Assembly (NCBI RefSeq): GCF_003797825.1
Contig: NZ_RKME01000025.1
Location: 23,357 to 87,356, forward strand
From: Gordonia sp. OPL2
GTDB taxonomy: Bacteria; Actinomycetota; Actinomycetes; Mycobacteriales; Mycobacteriaceae
Length of the DNA: 64,000 bases
Direction of reading: 5' to 3'
The notes under the pieces were generated by a model. It had not been told where the DNA came from. It worked only from the letters and a program-made list of their open reading frames with translations, and searched no databases. Every line of letters begins with the position of its first letter. The first letter of the stretch is position 1. Positions 63,185 through 64,000 of this stretch are shown here, in pieces. A program made the translations under genes and the position numbers.

Positions 63185-63261
63185 CTGTCCAAGCGGGCGC
63201 CCACACTGTCCAAAAGGACGGGCTTCATGGCGCAGATCACACTTGGGTACGGACGTCCCAA
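63185..63261. promoter_or_regulatory. GTCC-containing repeats upstream of mftM
   Basis: CTGTCCAA occurs at 63185-63192 and 63206-63213, exactly 21 bp apart (two helical turns). The second is part of the palindrome GTCCAAAAGGAC (63209-63220). An imperfect inverted repeat TTGGG...CCCAA lies at 63243-63261. These may bind a regulator of mftM such as the MnoR-like protein; no direct evidence. Confidence 0.35.
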
Positions 63262-63345
63262 ACCCGCATTCTCGACGATGTGGGCGACCAGCTCAGTGCC
63301 CTGACCTGCAAGAACGCGAGAGGCTGCGCCCGCTGAACAGGCGAT

Positions 63346-63374
63346 TTGACCCTGGCTGCGAACCTGCGTAACTT
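63346..63374 (+). promoter_or_regulatory. rrn promoter P1
   Basis: -35 TTGACC (63346-63351), 17-nt spacer, -10 TAACTT (63369-63374), about 500 nt before 16S rRNA. Together with P2 it gives a tandem promoter arrangement like that of mycobacterial rrn operons. The 724 bp from mftM to 16S hold these promoters, the leader and no coding region that I can support. Confidence 0.65.
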
Positions 63375-63546
63375 TCTTCAAGTCAGAGCGACACGGCGCC
63401 GCCCCGGACAGCCCCGAGAGGGGAAAACGGGGAAGGGAAACCGGTTCTTGCCTCTGGCCGCCCCCGAGAAAACGACCGGGTCGCATCATGCGCCGGGTCG
63501 GAAATCTCGGACTGCCAGACACTCCTGATCGGACTTCGACCGAGAG

Positions 63547-63576
63547 TTGCGGGCCGCGAAGAGCGTCTGGTAGGCT
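63547..63576 (+). promoter_or_regulatory. rrn promoter P2
   Basis: -35 TTGCGG (63547-63552), 18-nt spacer, -10 TAGGCT (63571-63576), about 300 nt before 16S rRNA. The GC-rich spacer and G-rich start region are typical of growth-rate-controlled rrn promoters. Confidence 0.65.
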
Positions 63577-63665
63577 GGAAGAGTTGCGCCGGAGACGGGC
63601 AGCGAATCCAAACAGAACGAAAGCTTGCTGGTGAGCGCCCTGTTTCGGGGTAGTGCCGGTGGGTG

Positions 63666-63692
63666 TGTGTTCTTTGAGAACTCGATAGTGTG
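63666..63692 (+). promoter_or_regulatory. rrn leader antitermination region
   Basis: The leader motif TGTGTTCTTTGAGAACTC with ATAGTGTG following it is highly conserved upstream of 16S in mycobacteria and relatives. It includes a small hairpin, GTTCT-TTG-AGAAC (63669-63681), and corresponds to the boxB/boxA Nus-factor region. Confidence 0.6.
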
Positions 63693-63845
63693 TTGATGAA
63701 TTGTCTGATGCCATGATTGGCATCGTGTGTCCAAGTTTTTTGGATATGAGATGAATTATTTTGTGGCACCTGCTCTGTGAGTGGGTGTTGCTAGTTTTTG
63801 TTTGGTCAGGTTTTTGTCTCTCTGACTGAGATTGTGTTGAAAGGT

Positions 63846-63866
63846 GCCGGTTTGGCCGGCGTTTTT
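63846..63866 (+). terminator. Terminator-like hairpin just before 16S rRNA
   Basis: GCCGG (63846-63850) pairs with CCGGC (63856-63860), followed by GTTTTT (63861-63866), only 8 nt before the 16S 5' end. It may act in precursor folding and processing, or as a termination point that rrn antitermination must overcome. Confidence 0.4.
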
Positions 63867-63873
63867 CGCTAGA

Positions 63874-64000
63874 TTTTCATGGAGAGTTTGATCCTGGCTC
63901 AGGACGAACGCTGGCGGCGTGCTTAACACATGCAAGTCGAACGGAAAGGCCCAGCTTGCTGGGTACTCGAGTGGCGAACGGGTGAGTAACACGTGGGTGA
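63874..64000 (+). rRNA. rrs: 16S ribosomal RNA (5' end only)
   Basis: The universal GGAGAGTTTGATCCTGGCTC (63881-63900) and the following GACGAACGCTGGCGGCGTGC identify 16S rRNA. The 5' end is set by alignment with mycobacterial rrs and is uncertain by a few nucleotides. The first variable region (AAAGGCCCAGCTTGCTGGGT) matches my memory of Gordonia. The gene continues past the window. Confidence 0.97.

Overview
The window is chromosomal DNA of a high-GC mycolic-acid actinobacterium, most likely Gordonia. The evidence is the 16S rRNA 5' end at the right edge (the early variable region matches my memory of Gordonia), a fused b-delta ATP synthase subunit, an actinobacterial KGD-type 2-oxoglutarate enzyme, a DUF2550 gene and a fosfomycin-insensitive MurA. 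Much of the gene order matches what I recall of Mycobacterium tuberculosis: the Rv1277-Rv1278 pair, then argS-lysA-hom-thrC-thrB-rho-rpmE-prfA-prmC-sua5-wecA-atpIBEFHAGDC-DUF2550-cobalamin adenosyltransferase-murA-16S rRNA. The interesting parts are the blocks inserted into this order.

Left part (1-20.4 kb): a Baeyer-Villiger-type monooxygenase and a short-chain dehydrogenase (cut by the window edge) face a TetR repressor gene. A 21-bp tandem repeat lies in frame between the TetR gene and a DUF559-like gene. kgd follows on the minus strand. Next comes a detoxification group around a PadR regulator: quinone reductase, membrane-associated protein and fused ABC exporter on one side, an MFS exporter on the other, with an 18-bp perfect palindrome between them. 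An Mre11/Rad50-like pair and tRNA-Arg(CCG) close this part.

Centre (20.6-47.7 kb): a class II amidotransferase, a small membrane protein and a DUF3105-DUF305 pair precede the argS-lysA-hom-thrC-thrB operon (aspartate-family amino acids) and rho. Between rho and rpmE, where I recall the two being adjacent in M. tuberculosis, lies a minus-strand group: an oversized, divergent GltB-like protein, a CysJ-like diflavin reductase and a HemS-like heme-utilisation protein. Its leader has a 12-bp hairpin and two palindromes rich in TTAG/CTAA. No gltD is present. Translation genes (rpmE, prfA, prmC, sua5), a divergent SHMT-like enzyme and wecA follow.

Right part (47.7-64 kb): the complete F1Fo ATP synthase operon ends in a strong hairpin. 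After murA, where I recall 16S rRNA following directly in M. tuberculosis, there is an ArsR-like gene, an iron-type alcohol dehydrogenase, a GAF histidine kinase, a LuxR-type response regulator and, convergent with it, a methyltransferase that looks like MftM of mycofactocin biosynthesis. This resembles the MnoSR/MftM locus of M. smegmatis. The rrn promoters, leader and first ~127 nt of 16S rRNA end the window.
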